Origin: Muscardinus avellanarius
Lineage: Eukaryota; Chordata; Mammalia; Rodentia; Gliridae
Direction: 5' to 3'
Assembly (NCBI GenBank): GCA_963383645.1
Contig: OY726563.1
Coordinates: forward strand, 36,238,331 to 36,302,330
DNA: 64,000 bases
Shown piece by piece: positions 41,648 to 53,764 of the stretch (the stretch's first letter is position 1; each line of letters opens with the position of its first letter). Both the position numbers and the translations under genes were made by a program. Below the pieces are notes generated by a model. It searched no databases, had not been told where the DNA came from, and saw nothing but the letters and a program-made list of their open reading frames with translations.

Positions 41648-42798
41648 TCTCCAGAGGAAAGGGGGCATGAAATGAGCAGGGCAGGGGAAAGGTCAGAGAC
41701 ATACTTCTTTAAAGTATGTCATGTACTATAATTTGGAGTATCATTTTCTGATCCTCAACAAAGGAAGGGTGGCAATGCAATATTTGAAATAAAAACTTAA
41801 AAGTCTAGAACTTAAAAAAGACATGGGTATTCATATTAAGAGGCATTCAAACTAACAAGATGAACACAAAATAACTTTCTAAGAAACATCTTTTTTAAAT
41901 GAGAGAAACCAAAGATAAAGATAAAAACCTTAAAGGAGAAAAGAAAGACTTTTTTCTGTAAAAAAGAATGTATTTGGTCCAGATGGTATTGTGAGTTTAT
42001 TCTCTGAGCATCTCATCTGCTTCAAGCACATAAAAATGATGGATAAAATATTAAAAAGCGAAAGTTAAAGAGATATAACCAGGCTTATGAGCAAGATACG
42101 CAAATCAAAAAATAAAAAGTGGAAAAGAAACCAGAATGGTGGGTGGAGCCGAAGCCATAAGCTGGCTAAATATTAGGGCTGAAAACAGAAATGACCAGAT
42201 GTTTAGCAACTAAAAGTAACAACAGTTTAAAATCTCCATTTAGGTGGGTAGCTAAAATCAAGACCCCTTTCTGAGATGTAGAAAAGTGTTTCTTCAAGTT
42301 TCTTACTAAGTTTTTAGCTCATGATCCATACCAGGCTTGGGACATTGGAAGAGATAGTTGTCAGCTATCTCTGTGACTGAATTAGCCACATCCCCAATAG
42401 TACTATCAGATGAGCACTGACAATTTCCAATATTTACCTAGTCATAGATGGGGAGACTAGGCAGCTTGAATGGAGTAATAAGGAGAAGAGATACAAGAGA
42501 GAAAATAAAAAAGAAGACAAAAGAAGAGCCTCAATGGCCTTTTCTTGTTTGGGTGGGCTATGACCATCTTCTCCATTGCTATCAAAGAGCCAAATATGCA
42601 GGCACTCCTCCTACCATCAGCCCTGGCAGAGAGTGGGCAGCCATCACTTGAAGTCCTTAGAAGTGCTGGTGTTCTTCCCATCAGTGCACACCTGATGGCC
42701 TTGCTGAAGACTGTTTCCTTTGATACTTCCCATAAACCTCTGGTGAATGTTCTGCTTTCACAAAATATAGCCATTTCTGCATGACCATTTCTCTGATG
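41648..42798. other. Unassigned DNA; 41950-42450 may be decayed L1 5'UTR
   Basis: A 79-codon plus-strand ORF (42545-42784) and an overlapping 105-codon minus-strand ORF (42457-42774) lie here in less AT-rich DNA. I recognise neither protein and see no start context, domain or partner to support a gene. Confidence 0.3.
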
Positions 42799-42799
42799 C

Positions 42800-42846
<47 letters not shown>

Positions 42847-42900
42847 TCCTTCCTTCCTTCCTTCCTTCCTTCCTTCTTTCTTTCTATTTTCTTTCTTTTT
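42800..42900. repeat. (CTTT)n(CCTT)n polypyrimidine microsatellite
   Basis: About 12 TTTC units followed by eight TTCC units; pure pyrimidine for nearly 90 bases, with triplex (H-DNA) potential. It probably grew from the tail of the antisense SINE that follows. Confidence 0.95.
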
Positions 42901-42902
42901 TT

Positions 42903-43107
42903 GTTGTGTATGGTATTGGGGATTGAACTCAGGGATATTCTACGTCCAAGCTACACCCTCATCCCCTTTTTATTTTTATTTTGAAACAGAGTCTCACTGA
43001 TTGCTGAGGGCCTCAGTAAGTTGCTGAGGCTGTCCTTAAACCTGCAATCCTCCTTTCTCAGCCTCCCAAGTACTGGGATTGCAGGCGTGAGGCACCATGC
43101 CTGGCTC
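42903..43107 (-). mobile_element. MEN SINE, antisense
   Basis: 'ggtattggggattgaactcagg' through the linker 'ctttttatttttattttgaaac' to 'ggcaccatgcctggctc'. Confidence 0.9.
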
Positions 43108-43975
43108 AAACTTCATTTGAATGCATACTTTTTTGGACTACTCCTAATAATGAATTGTGTCAGTTGAGATCCTTTGATAAACAAATACTAAGTAAAAAGC
43201 AGAATTCCAGGAGTTTTGTTGTGGTTAATACCTTTAATATGCAAGAAGACAGGAAAGAGTGGTAGACAAGGAAATCCTTCTTGCTGCAGTGATGGTCTGA
43301 ACACTTGATGAAGGAGAGGGCAAGGGATTATGTATGAAGAGTCTCATGCTGAGCAGCATCTCTAAGAAATCATGGCCAATGTGACCAGGCACTCTAGATA
43401 AATGTAGCTTCTAGAAAATTCTTGCTTATGTAGAAATGGCCAGGCTCTGGCACCCCTGTTGTCTTTAATCTGTGGGTAGAACTGCCAAAGCAGAGTATGC
43501 TCCTGACTCATTTACTGAAGTAGAAGTCAGCTGACTATGAACCACCCAGCAGGTTCCCTCTGAATGGAGGTCTGAGTGGGCCATATTCGTGACTACTGCA
43601 TGAATTAAAAGTGATAACATTCAAAATAAGAAGAAACCAATAAAATAAAATGCCTAACAATTTATATACAAGCGATTTGTAGAAAAATGATGAAGCAGTA
43701 TGAAAAGATATAAAAGAAGTCCACATTAAATGAAAAGATATGTCATATTCATGCTTAAAAATCAATACAATAATATGTTAATTCTTCCAATTCTGACCTC
43801 TGATTTCAATGGCATTACAATCGCATATGAAACAAAAATTTTAATACAGTTTACCATGGTAATTCTGAAACTCACATGCCTAAAGTTCACTGTCTAAAGT
43901 TCGTCAATAAAAGAAATAGCAGATGTTAATATTGATTTCAAATATATAATATTTAGAATTGTTAGAGGAAGAGAC
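43108..43975. other. Unassigned intergenic DNA
   Basis: No feature recognised. Confidence 0.35.
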
Positions 43976-43979
43976 AAAT

Positions 43980-44575
43980 AACCCTCTAGGGGCTCAGAAC
44001 AAGCTGCTCCAATGTAGGCATCTTGGTGAGTTGAGTATTTAAAACTAAAGGAAGGGCCTCAAACCAATATCTTTCTAATTTGCCTTCATCCTACAGTCTC
44101 CTCCCAAAGCGATACATACAAACCAGAACTCCTCTTATGTAGGAGTCACAGAAACTAGAACTCCTTCCAAAGAGAGCCAGGAAACCTAGAAAATCCACAT
44201 TCTCCCTTCTCCCTTTGCCCTTGAAGATACTCATTCCAGAGGAGTCCTGCTGCTCTGGGAAGAAGGAATGCTACACAGAGTGGCAAAGAAGAATCTGAAC
44301 AGAGATGCCTTGTTGGAACCCTCCTTTGGTTTATTACCATTTGACAATGTCTTATTGTGTAATCATATTTCTACATGGCAGTCCATTTTTCATCAAATCT
44401 GAGCATAAAAAGGTTTTCTGGGTCTTTACATCTTCATTTCTGATGGCTCCCTTGTCATGTCAAAATTTGATTAAATAAATTTGCTATATTTTCTATTGTT
44501 AACCTGTCTTTTGTTAGAGAAGTGTCAGCCATGACTCTTATGATGGGCAGAGAAAGGAATTTCACACCTCTCCAA
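43980..44575 (+). mobile_element. ERVL-type solo LTR, about 590 bp, best-preserved in the window
   Basis: The text follows a full LTR in order: 'gaacaagctgctcc', 'catcttggtgagttgagtat', 'cattccagaggagtcctgctgc', 'gacaatgtcttattgtgtaatcat', TATA-like 'gcataaaaagg' (44403), 'tcccttgtcatgtcaaaatttgattaaataaatttg' (polyadenylation signal 44476-44481) and the U5-like 'cagccatgactctta'. No internal retroviral region flanks it. Confidence 0.7.
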
Positions 44576-45335
44576 CCCTAAGAATGAGAAACAGAATAGT
44601 TAGCCCTTGGCTCCACACATACTTGGGAACTTGGTGTGAAAAAGTGTCATTACAAATCAATGGGAAAACATAGACTACTCTATATATTTGCTAGTATAAC
44701 TGAGTATTTTTACATTCTAATGAGTAACAGACTTGTGGGAAGAGACTCCTCTCCCCCAATCCTGCTGTAAAAGCACCAATTAATTTAGGCTCAACTACAG
44801 AACTTAATGGAATTGAGATAGCCATACAGAGCCAGAACAGATGCCACATCAATTAAAATTGCTTTTTCATTTTCTACTTTCCCAAAGTTCATAACATATG
44901 AATACCTGCCAGGGACAATATCAGAGCACAAAATGGTTGAATTTTACTATATGATCACCCTATTATAGTTGAATTTACATCACTGGTCCATACAAATTTC
45001 ATTAGTAAACTAGTGCCTCTATTTAAGGAATATTCACATATACACACTCAAAATTGCTCTGATTTTATAAAGCCATTTTTACTGAGAACTAAGCCAATTA
45101 CTTTTCTAGTGAAAGAAGGAAGAATTATTACCCAGATCAACTCATTTAATTCTGTCCCTCCAGCTTCTTCACAGACCACCTCCTAACTCTAGTTAAATAT
45201 CCTTTTATCTCACTGGGCTCTGATACTACATTTTATCTAAGGGTTGTGATCATAGATTTTTTTCTTCCATAGTTATTATCCATATTTAAAAAACAACTAA
45301 ATATGCTGAAAATTTGTCATCATTAAAATAAATTT
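44576..45335. other. Unassigned intergenic DNA
   Basis: No feature recognised. Confidence 0.35.
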
Positions 45336-45336
45336 C

Positions 45337-45541
45337 AGCCAGGTGTGGTGGTGCACTCTTGTAATCCCAGCATTTCAGGGGCTGAGACCAGAGGATTGGG
45401 GTTCACAGAGAGCCTCAGCTACTTAGTGAGGCCCTTTGCAACTCAGTGGGACCCAGTTTCAAAATAAAGAATAAAAAATATGGCTGGTGGTGTAGCTTGG
45501 AGGTAGAATGCCCCTGGGTTCCATTCCCAGTACCACAAAAA

Positions 45542-45584
<43 letters not shown>

Positions 45585-46225
45585 ATTTCAAGTTGAATAA
45601 AGACCTAAATGTGAAAATCAAACTAAAATCTCAAAAATACTTATAGGAAGTCGGGTATGGTGACATGCTCCTCTAATCCTACTACTTGGGAGGCTGAGGT
45701 AGGAGAATAACAGGTATGAGGCCAGCCTTAACAACTTATTGAGACATTTCAAAAATAAAAGAATAAAAATATCTGGGGAGCTGGGCATAGTGATGTACAC
45801 CTGTAATACTAGTATTTGAGAGGCTGAGACAGGAGGATAGTAGGCTAAGAGACTACTCTCAGCAATATAGCAAGACCCTCACGAACTTAGTGAGACTCTC
45901 TTAACAAAAAAGTCAGAATTGGTGGCACATACTTGTAATCTTCTCACCATTTGGGAGGCTGAGACAGGAGGATTGAGGCTCAAGGACAGCCTCAGCTATT
46001 TAGTGAGGCCCTTTGCAACTCAGTGAGACCCTGTTTCAAAATAAAGAATAAGAAATAGGGATGGAGGTATAGCTCAGGGGTAGAATATCCCTGGGTTCCA
46101 TCCCCAGTACCACAAGAATAAAAATAATAATAAAAAGTAAAAAAATAAAATAGGGCTGACAGTTTAGCCCAAGGCTAAAATGTCCCTGAGTTCAAATTCC
46201 ATCACCACACACGCACACACACAAA
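45337..46225 (+). mobile_element. Dense sense-strand cluster of four MEN SINE copies
   Basis: Copy 1 45337-45535 with an AAAT tail (45540-45588). Copy 2 is a left monomer 45650-45778. Copy 3 is a left monomer 45779-45915. Copy 4 45916-46140 is inserted so that a dID half (46152-46220, 'gggctgacagtttagcccaagg') is stranded beyond it, most likely belonging to copy 3. All are co-oriented, and unequal recombination between them is likely over time. Confidence 0.8.
45541..45588. repeat. (AAAT)n microsatellite
   Basis: Eleven or so AAAT units derived from the tail of SINE copy 1. Confidence 0.93.
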
Positions 46226-46289
46226 TATTTACGTATACAGGAATATACATGTAATTTTAGGCTTAAGAATATTTCTTAAGCTATAAACA

Positions 46290-47020
46290 AGAAAGCTTTA
46301 TAAGGAAAAACACTGAATAAATATTAAAAACATTTATATATCAAGATACAATAAGAAGAGACAAGGCACAGACAGGGAGAGCATATTTGCAATGTACACA
46401 AATTAGCTTCCAGAGAGTTTAATGATGCCTGCAAATAAATAAATAATGCAAATAACTCAATAGCTAAGCAGGCAAAGAATATGAACAAGCAATTAACTGA
46501 AGAGGAAACTCACATGGCCAATATATTTAAAAAATCTATCACCTTGCTAGAAATTAAGAAAATAATAAATTGGAAATCAATGAGACATCATATCAGACCT
46601 ATCTGGTTGGTAAAATATAGTGTCTGACTATTTGTTGATGAGGATGTAGAGAAAGTAACTTGAATGAATACACTGCCATTGGGAGTTTAAGTTAACAGCA
46701 CAGATTTGGAAGGTAAGCCGGGTAGGGTGGTACATGCCTGTAAGCCTAGTATCTGGAAGGCTGAAACTGGATGATTCCAGGTTTTCAGCCATCCTCAGCA
46801 ACATAGTGAGACTCTCAGCAACTTAGTGAGATTCTATTTCAAAACAAAATTAAAAAGTGTTAGGGGTGTACCATAGAGGTGTAATGTCCCTGGGTTCAAT
46901 TCTTAGTGAAGCAAAAACAACAATAACAAAGCTGGAAGGTAAGCCCAGGATGGTTAGAAAAGTTGAAGATGCATTTCTTACAACATAGTAATTTTACTTG
47001 TAATTGTATTCTAGTAAATA
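46290..47020 (+). mobile_element. Old LINE-1 ORF2 segment, sense, split by a SINE
   Basis: 'agacaaggcacagacagggagagcatatttgcaa', 'actcacatggccaatat' and 'ctgccattgggagtttaagttaacagcacagatttgg' follow the L1M ORF2 order up to the SINE. Text resumes after 46945. Many stops are present. Confidence 0.7.
46720..46932 (+). mobile_element. MEN SINE with 13-bp target duplication
   Basis: The exact duplication tggaaggtaagcc at 46707-46719 and 46933-46945 brackets it. The dID half is worn ('gtgtaccatagaggtgtaatg'). Confidence 0.88.
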
Positions 47021-47677
47021 CTAGTGTCAGGAAGTGAATGTTTTCTTATATCTGCAAATGGAATTCCTGAGCAAAGAAAACAGATTTTAGAGAGTATGTT
47101 CTTGACCCCAGACCTATTGGATGACTCCTCACAATCCTAGAATATTAGATGTATGCTATCTGTCTAATTCAAAGGAAAATACAATTTAACTGTCCTAGAG
47201 CCTGAGAAACATCCCAGGGGTTTTAAACCTAGAGACAAAGACATTTGTCTTATCTTTCTCCAGAAGACATTTATTTACGTTTCAGAGTCTGGGATGTTCC
47301 CCTTTTTGTTTTTTTTTGTTTTTGTTTTTTTTTGCAAGAAGAGATTATTTACTTTAGAGAGATCATGCTTCCCCCTCTCAGGAAAGAAGAGGAAAGAGGT
47401 ATGTATAAACTCCCAAATTCACATTGCTTGGTTCCTCACTTATAGTATAGTGACCCTGGTATAAGTAGGCTGACATCTGGCTTTCATTGTATACTCCCAG
47501 ATTGGAAAAGAATTGTGTCAAAGAAGAACCTATGAGGTTTTTACTGTATGTCATAATAATCCACCTCCATCTAGCAATCCTGAATTGATTTTCATGATAT
47601 TATAAACATAGACATTAAAATTGATTTGCACATGAGAATGAGGAGAATGCACAGAAATTTTCACTCCAACATTCTTC
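47021..47677. other. Unassigned intergenic DNA
   Basis: Only a T-rich run at 47300-47333 stands out. Confidence 0.35.
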
Positions 47678-47880
47678 TATATTGTGTGTGATACTGAAAT
47701 AGAATCCAGGGATATTCTATTCCTGGTTACACCCCAGCCCTTTATATATATATTTTGAAAACAGGGTTTCTATAGGTTTCTGAGAGTCTCACTAAGTTGC
47801 TGAGACAAACCACAAATCTGTGATCCTCCAGTCTCAGCCTCCAAGTACTGTGATTATAGCTATACAGCAATACACCTGGC
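47678..47880 (-). mobile_element. MEN SINE, antisense
   Basis: 'gatactgaaatagaatccagg' to 'tacacctggctt'. Flanked by the duplication caacattctt (47667 and 47883 regions). Confidence 0.82.
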
Positions 47881-48126
47881 TTCAACATTCTTTATAATAT
47901 GAAAAAATAAGTTTAAATGTCCATACAGAAGAAACTTGATAGATTTTTCTTAAATTCAGATAACACATGCAGAAAGAAAATGAAAAAATTAATGTTCTTA
48001 GTATAACTAAAAAATTCTGAAATGCCTCATTATAAAAAGACAAATTGTATGGCAATATGTATAATATAATATATTTTATATAAATGGTAAGAAATTCTAA
48101 AATGTTTCATTTAAAAATATGATATA

Positions 48127-48331
48127 TCCTGGTGTGGTGGTGTACACTTGTAATCCCAGCATTCAGGAGGCTGAGACTGGAGGATCTCGGTTCACAGACA
48201 GCCTCGGCTACTTAGTTAGGCCTTCTTTAACTTAGTAAGACCCTGTTACAAAATAAAGAATAAAAAATAGGGCAAGTGGTGTGGCTCTAAGGTCGAATGC
48301 CCCTGGGTTCCATTCCCAGACCCTCAAAAAG

Positions 48332-48336
<5 letters not shown>
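48127..48336 (+). mobile_element. MEN SINE
   Basis: 'ctggtgtggtggtgtacacttg', dID half 'aagtggtgtggctctaaggtcg', and a tail that has become a TA microsatellite. Confidence 0.86.
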
Positions 48337-48389
<53 letters not shown>

Positions 48390-48390
48390 T
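48337..48390. repeat. (TA)n(TATG)n microsatellite
   Basis: About 20 TA units then three TATG-like units; SINE-tail derived. Confidence 0.95.
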
Positions 48391-48699
48391 TCAAATTTAA
48401 AAAATGAAAAACAAATACCCATTAACTATCAATGCTTAAACTAACTGTGGTTTACCCATGTACTTGAATAGGAAAAAAGGAAAATAATTTTTTTCTACCT
48501 TTTCTGAGTTCTTAACTGGGACCCCCGTAACAAAAGAAAAGCAAGAAGTTCTAACATGTGTACCTCAGACATGCATGGAAAATACCAGCAATGAGTAATT
48601 CTCAAAGCATTGGCTTAGAGTCCAGTCTTATATACCATATTCTTCCGAAACAAAAAATGTAAGGGTGATGAGGTGATAAGGTGACTAGGGAAAGTAAGG
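48391..48699. other. Unassigned DNA, 5' flank of the twin-primed L1
   Basis: Nothing recognised. Confidence 0.35.
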
Positions 48700-48715
48700 A
48701 AAAAAGAGTCAGATT

Positions 48716-49565
48716 TCACTTAACATAATGTTCTCCAGATCTTTCCATCTTTTTGCAAATGGCATGATTTTGTTCTTCTTTACAGCTGAATAGAATTCCT
48801 TTGTGTTCATTTCCCATAATTTTGCAATCCATTCATCTGTTGATGGAGATCTGGGTTGGTTCCATATTTTGGCTATTACGAATTGTGCTACTATGAACAT
48901 AGGTATGCATATGTTACTGTAGTTCTCTGATTTCAACCCCTTTGGAAAGATACACAGGAGTGGTAGAACTGGATCATCTGGTAGATCTATTCCCAGTTTT
49001 CTAAGGAATTTCCACACCAATCTCCATAGCGGCTGAACTAGTTTGCACTCCCACCAACAGTGTAAAAGAGTTCCTTTTTCCCCCACATCCTCACCAGCAT
49101 TTGTTGTTATTTGATTTCTTTATGCTTGCCACTCTGATTGGGGTTAGATGGAATCTCAGCGTAGTTTTGATTTGAATCTCCCTGATGGCCAGTGATGAAG
49201 AACATCTTATCAGCCAAGCAAAGAAAGTGAAGGGACATATGTTTTCTCTAATATGCCAAAACTAGGGAGTATTGGGGATCCCGGAGGGACTCCAGATAAT
49301 GGAGGGGAAACCTCAGCAAAGCTATAATGGAAGGATAGGAAAGGAAGAAGACTGAGGTTGATTAATGGAGGAGCTATATCCGAATATGTATAAAAGTATG
49401 AATATAGCATGGTTTACCTGGACACTCATTGTTGGGAGGGGGTGAAGAGGAACTGGGTGGGGGTGAGAGGGCACCAAGCACAGTCTAAATGTATACCATT
49501 TTCAAAATGTTCCACATATAAATAAAAATTAATAAAAATAAAAATAAAATTATTATATCTGTACT
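48716..49565 (+). mobile_element. LINE-1 lineage B, 5'-inverted (twin-primed) insertion
   Basis: 48716-49211 is L1 in antisense: minus-strand ORF2 C-terminal text from upstream of GEKGTLLHCWWECKLVQPLW to LENIMLSEI. 49212-49265 then continues ORF2 in the sense direction, SQAKKVKGHMFSLICQN plus stop TAG (49263-49265), joining exactly where the inverted part ends. The lineage B 3'UTR and an AATAAA-rich tail follow. Near-identical duplications flank it: aaaaaagagtcagatt (48700-48715) and aaaaatgagtaagatt (49566-49581), with two mismatches. This is the classic product of twin priming during target-primed reverse transcription. The 125-codon minus-strand ORF is real L1 coding text but only a fragment. 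Confidence 0.93.
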
Positions 49566-49581
49566 AAAAATGAGTAAGATT

Positions 49582-49835
49582 TGTTATGCAGATTTCTCTG
49601 CCTTCTCCAGTAATAAGAATCATCCTTCCCTTCCTGGTAGAGTGGGAGATACCCCTGAAAATGTAGATTTCTTTATAGAAATAAATCTTTCTCGCCGAAG
49701 GGTCACTTCTTCTGTGTTTTCAGCCCTTCTCTTATATCAGCCATTTCTCAAAATAATCAGTACAAAATAATCCTTATGCCAAAGAAGCATATTTTGATGT
49801 AGGATATTTTGGTCTCCTATACTTAGTAATAAAAA
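49582..49835 (+). mobile_element. Old ERVL-type LTR fragment
   Basis: 'agatttctctgccttctccag' to 'aaaataatccttatgccaaagaagcatattttgatg'. The 3' block is shared with 39685-40320 and 58890-59345. Confidence 0.5.
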
Positions 49836-49839
49836 CAAA

Positions 49840-50660
49840 CAGGCAATATACAACAATATGGATTTACCTCAAAAGAATTATCCTAAATGAAATAATTGAA
49901 ACACTAACTACTATATACTGACACGATTTGATTTTACTGATATGATTTCCTAGAAGAGGCAATATTATAGAGACAGATCAGTGGTTGCCAGGGGGTAGGG
50001 ACAGGGATAGGGTACTCACTCTAAAGGGACTCAGGTAAACATTTGCAGGTAATGAAAATATTCTGTGTTGTGTTTATGTGGATGAATATATGACCCCCTC
50101 CAACTGGGTAATAAACCCAAGGGTGCCTTACCACTGAGCTTTACCCCAGCCCATTTTATTTTAATTAATTAATATATTTCTTTATTTATTGTGATAGTTA
50201 GGACTGAAGCCAGGGACATTATAACACTGAGCTATATCTCCAACTCTTTTTATTTTCTCATTTTGAGACAGGGTCTTGCTAAATTGCCCAGGCTGACCTC
50301 GAACTTGCAGTACTCTTGCCTCAGCCTCCAGAGTAGCTGAGATTAAAAGTCTTCCTTACATCAGGTGTGGTGGCACACACTTGTAATCCCTGCACTTGGG
50401 AGGCAGAGACAGGAGGATCGCATAGGTTTGAAGCCAGCCGTGCTGGCTTAAGATACCCTGTTTCCAAATTTAAAAAAAGTATAAAAATAGGTCTGGGAGT
50501 ATAACCCGGAGGTATAAGAGTTTCCAGGAACCCCAGTACCACCAAAAAAAAAGTCTTCCTCACCACACCTGGCCTTATATAACTGTTTTCTAAAGTGCAC
50601 ATAACTATATACCTAAAAAAGATCACTTTTGTTGTAAGTTATACCACAATAAATCAAATG
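49840..50660 (+). mobile_element. Old LINE-1 (L1M-type) 3' region, split by a SINE nest
   Basis: 49840-50094 is L1 ('agagacagatcagtggttgccaggggg') and 50577-50660 its continuation ('gcacataactatatacctaaaaaagatcac', 'gtaagttataccacaataaa'). Between them sit antisense dID/MEN pieces and a sense MEN. The element ends with no clear poly(A). Confidence 0.7.
50095..50576 (-). mobile_element. Antisense SINE pieces with nested sense young MEN
   Basis: An antisense dID scrap (50095-50155) and an antisense MEN (50190-50356, resuming 50561-50576 'caccacacctggcc') enclose a sense young-subtype MEN at 50357-50548. The duplication aaaagtcttcct (50345-50356 and 50549-50560) is exact and proves the nesting. 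Confidence 0.88.
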
Positions 50661-51289
50661 ATTTTAATCTTTTGTTTTTTAATTTTCATTATTACTGGCT
50701 TATATTTAAACTTTTGCTTGCACTTTCGAAAATAAATATTTACATAATGGAAAATTAACTTGGTACCAAAGGAGATAAAAATTTAAAAGGCAAATATCTT
50801 CCTTATTTTCTAGCTTTTTCCTTTCATCCCCCTGAGGCAGTGCCTAGTATTTTTTTTATCTTGTGTGTCCTTCCAATAAGTTTCTGTGCATGTGCAAATT
50901 ATTTCACAGAATATTCACATAGTTGCTTCATTATTTTTAATAACTTCATAGTGTTTCCTTGTGTGATATATCATAATTATACAAAGTCCCCACTACTGCC
51001 CATTATATTCTTTCTAATCATCTATTATCTCATTGTAAGTTAGAATAAAAGAAATAAAAATAGGTGGGAAGGATATATAAGGAAAGGACAAGGAAATACC
51101 ATTTTAATTTAAAAATTTTGCATATTTTTCTAGGCCTATCACTTGCCAAGCCACTCCCTCTGCTAGGTCTGTCAATACCAAATTTCAGAGAAATCTATAA
51201 ATCTACCTTATGTACTGTTTATTACCACAAAAATAAACAGTTTAAGCAAAGAGAGATATGATATAAAAAACAGTAATTTAGGGGACTTT
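50661..51289. other. Unassigned AT-rich DNA
   Basis: No feature recognised. Confidence 0.35.
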
Positions 51290-51640
51290 CCAGCATTATC
51301 TAGTGATCAGATGAATGAAATCACTATCAGCCTAAGGATCTGGTAAATGACCAGACCACATATCTCAGCTCATTATCACCAAACTGTTGTCATCCACACA
51401 TACCTTCTTATACTAAACTCTCATTAAGTTTCCTTTAATAGAGGAGCTGGGAATCCCTAGAACGTATCTTTCATACTTTATATGGCCTGCATTCTCCCTT
51501 AAATGTGTATTCCTTGCTTTCCTAAATAAGTCTCTGTCTCTAATGACATATGCTGAAAATCTTTTCTGTCACATATGTCAAGAACATATGAGTTGAGTTG
51601 GTCTCCTCTCTGGGAACTCCTCTGAACTCTCTTTGGGAGA
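51290..51640 (+). mobile_element. ERV LTR fragment, same family as 26991-27595
   Basis: 'gcattctcccttaaatgtgtattcc', 'cctaaataagtctctgtc' and 'catatgctgaaaatcttttctgtcac' repeat the blocks at 27400-27490 almost word for word. A U5-like 'ctgggaactcctctgaact' follows. Confidence 0.6.
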
Positions 51641-51939
51641 TATCTCTCTTCCCATTGTATAAGAATCACTTAATACATGTATGAATATATCTAGTTTAGT
51701 TTTTCTAGCTATGACAAGGTTTAGGATATACTATTCCAAAATATGGCATGCTGCCATATTGAATATTCTAAGCTGAATACTTACTTTGGCAAAGTAAGTC
51801 ATCTTTGTGTATTGTATTATATTGTACACATTTTCTAGATATTTCCTGTTTTTCTTCCTCCTGCTTGTTCTAATTTTCCATATATACAAGACTGACCCTG
51901 CAAATTGTATATCATTCATTCCTTGCAAAGTTGCTTAGA

Positions 51940-53090
51940 ATATCTACAAAATATACCATATGCTGGGCCATACAACAAATTTCAAATGAATAAAACCATT
52001 CATAATGTATCCTCTATAATAATGAAAGTAAGCCAGCTATTAATCATAAAAAGATAACCAGAAAATTTCCTCATGTTTGAAAATTTTGTAACACATATTT
52101 GAATACACAATAGGTCAGAGAAGAAATTACAGTAGAAATGAGAAAATATTCTAAACCAAATAGCAATTAAAATATAGGCTATAATATCTTGGAATATATT
52201 TAAAGCTATGTATATAAGACAATTTATAGTCTTAAATGCATTTTTTGTTTGTTCCTTGGAATATGTGAATCTGTTTCAACTTTGTTATTAAAATGCAAAT
52301 TAACATCAAAATGAGATATCACTGTATACCTACCAGACTGGCTAAAATTAAGAAGAATGAAAATAGCAAGCATTGCAAGGATGTGGAACAACTAGAAACC
52401 TCATATATTATGGATACTATTGTGAACTGGTACAAATTTTTTTTGGCAGTGTTGGGGATGGAAGCCAGGGGCATTCTACCTCTGAGATATACCCTAAGCT
52501 GTATTTTTTATTCTTTATTTTGAAACAAGGTCTCACTGAGTTGCAAAGGGCCTAAGTAGCTGAGGCTGGCCATGAACCTCAATCCTCCTGTCTCAGCCTC
52601 TCAAATGCTGGGATTACAAGTATGTGCCACCACGCCCGGCTTGGTGTAATCATTTTTGAAAAGTTTTTTACTATTCACTGCATATCCTATAATATAACAA
52701 TTTCATTCCTAGATAAATACCCAAATAAACATATACTTAAATGCATCAAAAATCATGTGCATGAAACAGCTCAGATACCCATCAGTAGAGTGAGTAAATT
52801 CAGTATATTTATTCAAAACATAGCAATAAAAATTAATGAACTACTCCTACATGCAATGATACTGATGAATTGCTCACATAAATATAATGTTGCACAAAAT
52901 GTCCAGATACAGAAGAGCACATAATGCAGGATTCTATTTATTTAAAATTCAAATAAAAGAAAAAATAATCTGTAGGTTTAAGAATTAATATAGTGGTCAT
53001 CTTTGGGAGGAGAATTGAGTTTTCACCTGGAAGGGGATACAGGAGTCACTCGTGGATGGCTGCTAATGTTTTAGTTTTGCTCTGAATAGC
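51940..53090 (+). mobile_element. Old LINE-1 (L1M-type) ORF2 to 3' region, sense, with internal deletion
   Basis: 'catatgctgggccatacaacaa', 'aaaagataaccagaaaatttcc' and 'gtcagagaagaaattacag' up to 52255 are mid ORF2. From 52295 'gcaaattaacatcaaaatgagatatcac' is late ORF2, so an internal part is missing. It continues beyond an antisense SINE ('ttttttactattcactgcatatcctataa', 'gaactactcctacatgcaatgatactgatgaattgctc') to about 53090. Confidence 0.75.
52440..52642 (-). mobile_element. MEN SINE, antisense, within old L1
   Basis: 'gcagtgttggggatggaagcc' to 'tgtgccaccacgcccggctt'. Well preserved, so it is much younger than its host L1. Confidence 0.9.
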
Positions 53091-53764
53091 AGCTCATGTT
53101 ATGATTGTTTTGTGGTGGAAAACCTATGATTTTCTGCCTTTTAGTTCATGTATTTTTCTTTAAAATGCTAAATAATTGAATTGGAAATTACTATTTTGTC
53201 ATGTATGTCAGATATGAACATGTAAATACTGATCTGAAGTGAATTTAGGTTTCAGAGAAAGACACAGGAGAATGATTAGATTGAAAAAGGAGACTTTCAA
53301 AGAAGCTAGAACATATATTTTGAATGATAATATGCTTTCTGGTTTTATCACAAATAATTCAGTTACAGACACATTAAACATTTGCCCTTTTATTTTGCCT
53401 CCTCTAATTTTATTGTTAGTGATCCTCCTAAGTCTTAATAAACAAACTTCCTTAATTAATTATTTCTTTCTCCTGCATCCTGAAATTTCTTTGCTATACC
53501 CTCAAAATGTAAGAATACAAACATTTTTTCACTCTCTATACCTTAGTTTGCCTGGCTAAAGTCACTTAATTTTTTCCTCAATAGATAACATATATTCCTA
53601 CTAGTCTTTCTGCTTTTACTCCTGTCTTCTGTTCTGGTTTCCACAAAGAAGCCAGAAATTCCCATTAAAGGTAAGTGAAAGTCACTACTCTATTCAAGAC
53701 ATTTCAATGGCTTCTCATTCATTGAAAATCAATTTGAAATGTTTATCCTAACCTAAAAAGCCAT
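53091..53764. other. Unassigned intergenic DNA
   Basis: A 106-codon ORF (53239-53559) is AT-composed and shows no domain. Not called. Confidence 0.35.

Noticed and set aside
41477..41668. Lysine/asparagine-rich small ORF
   Set aside because: Translation of the (TTTTG)n repeat on the complementary strand.
48709..49086. Separate gene on the minus strand (125 codons)
   Set aside because: It is the inverted half of a twin-primed L1; the text is the ORF2 C-terminal region.
50321..50626. 101-codon minus-strand ORF
   Set aside because: Complement of the young nested MEN SINE at 50357-50548. Related frames recur at every copy of that subtype.
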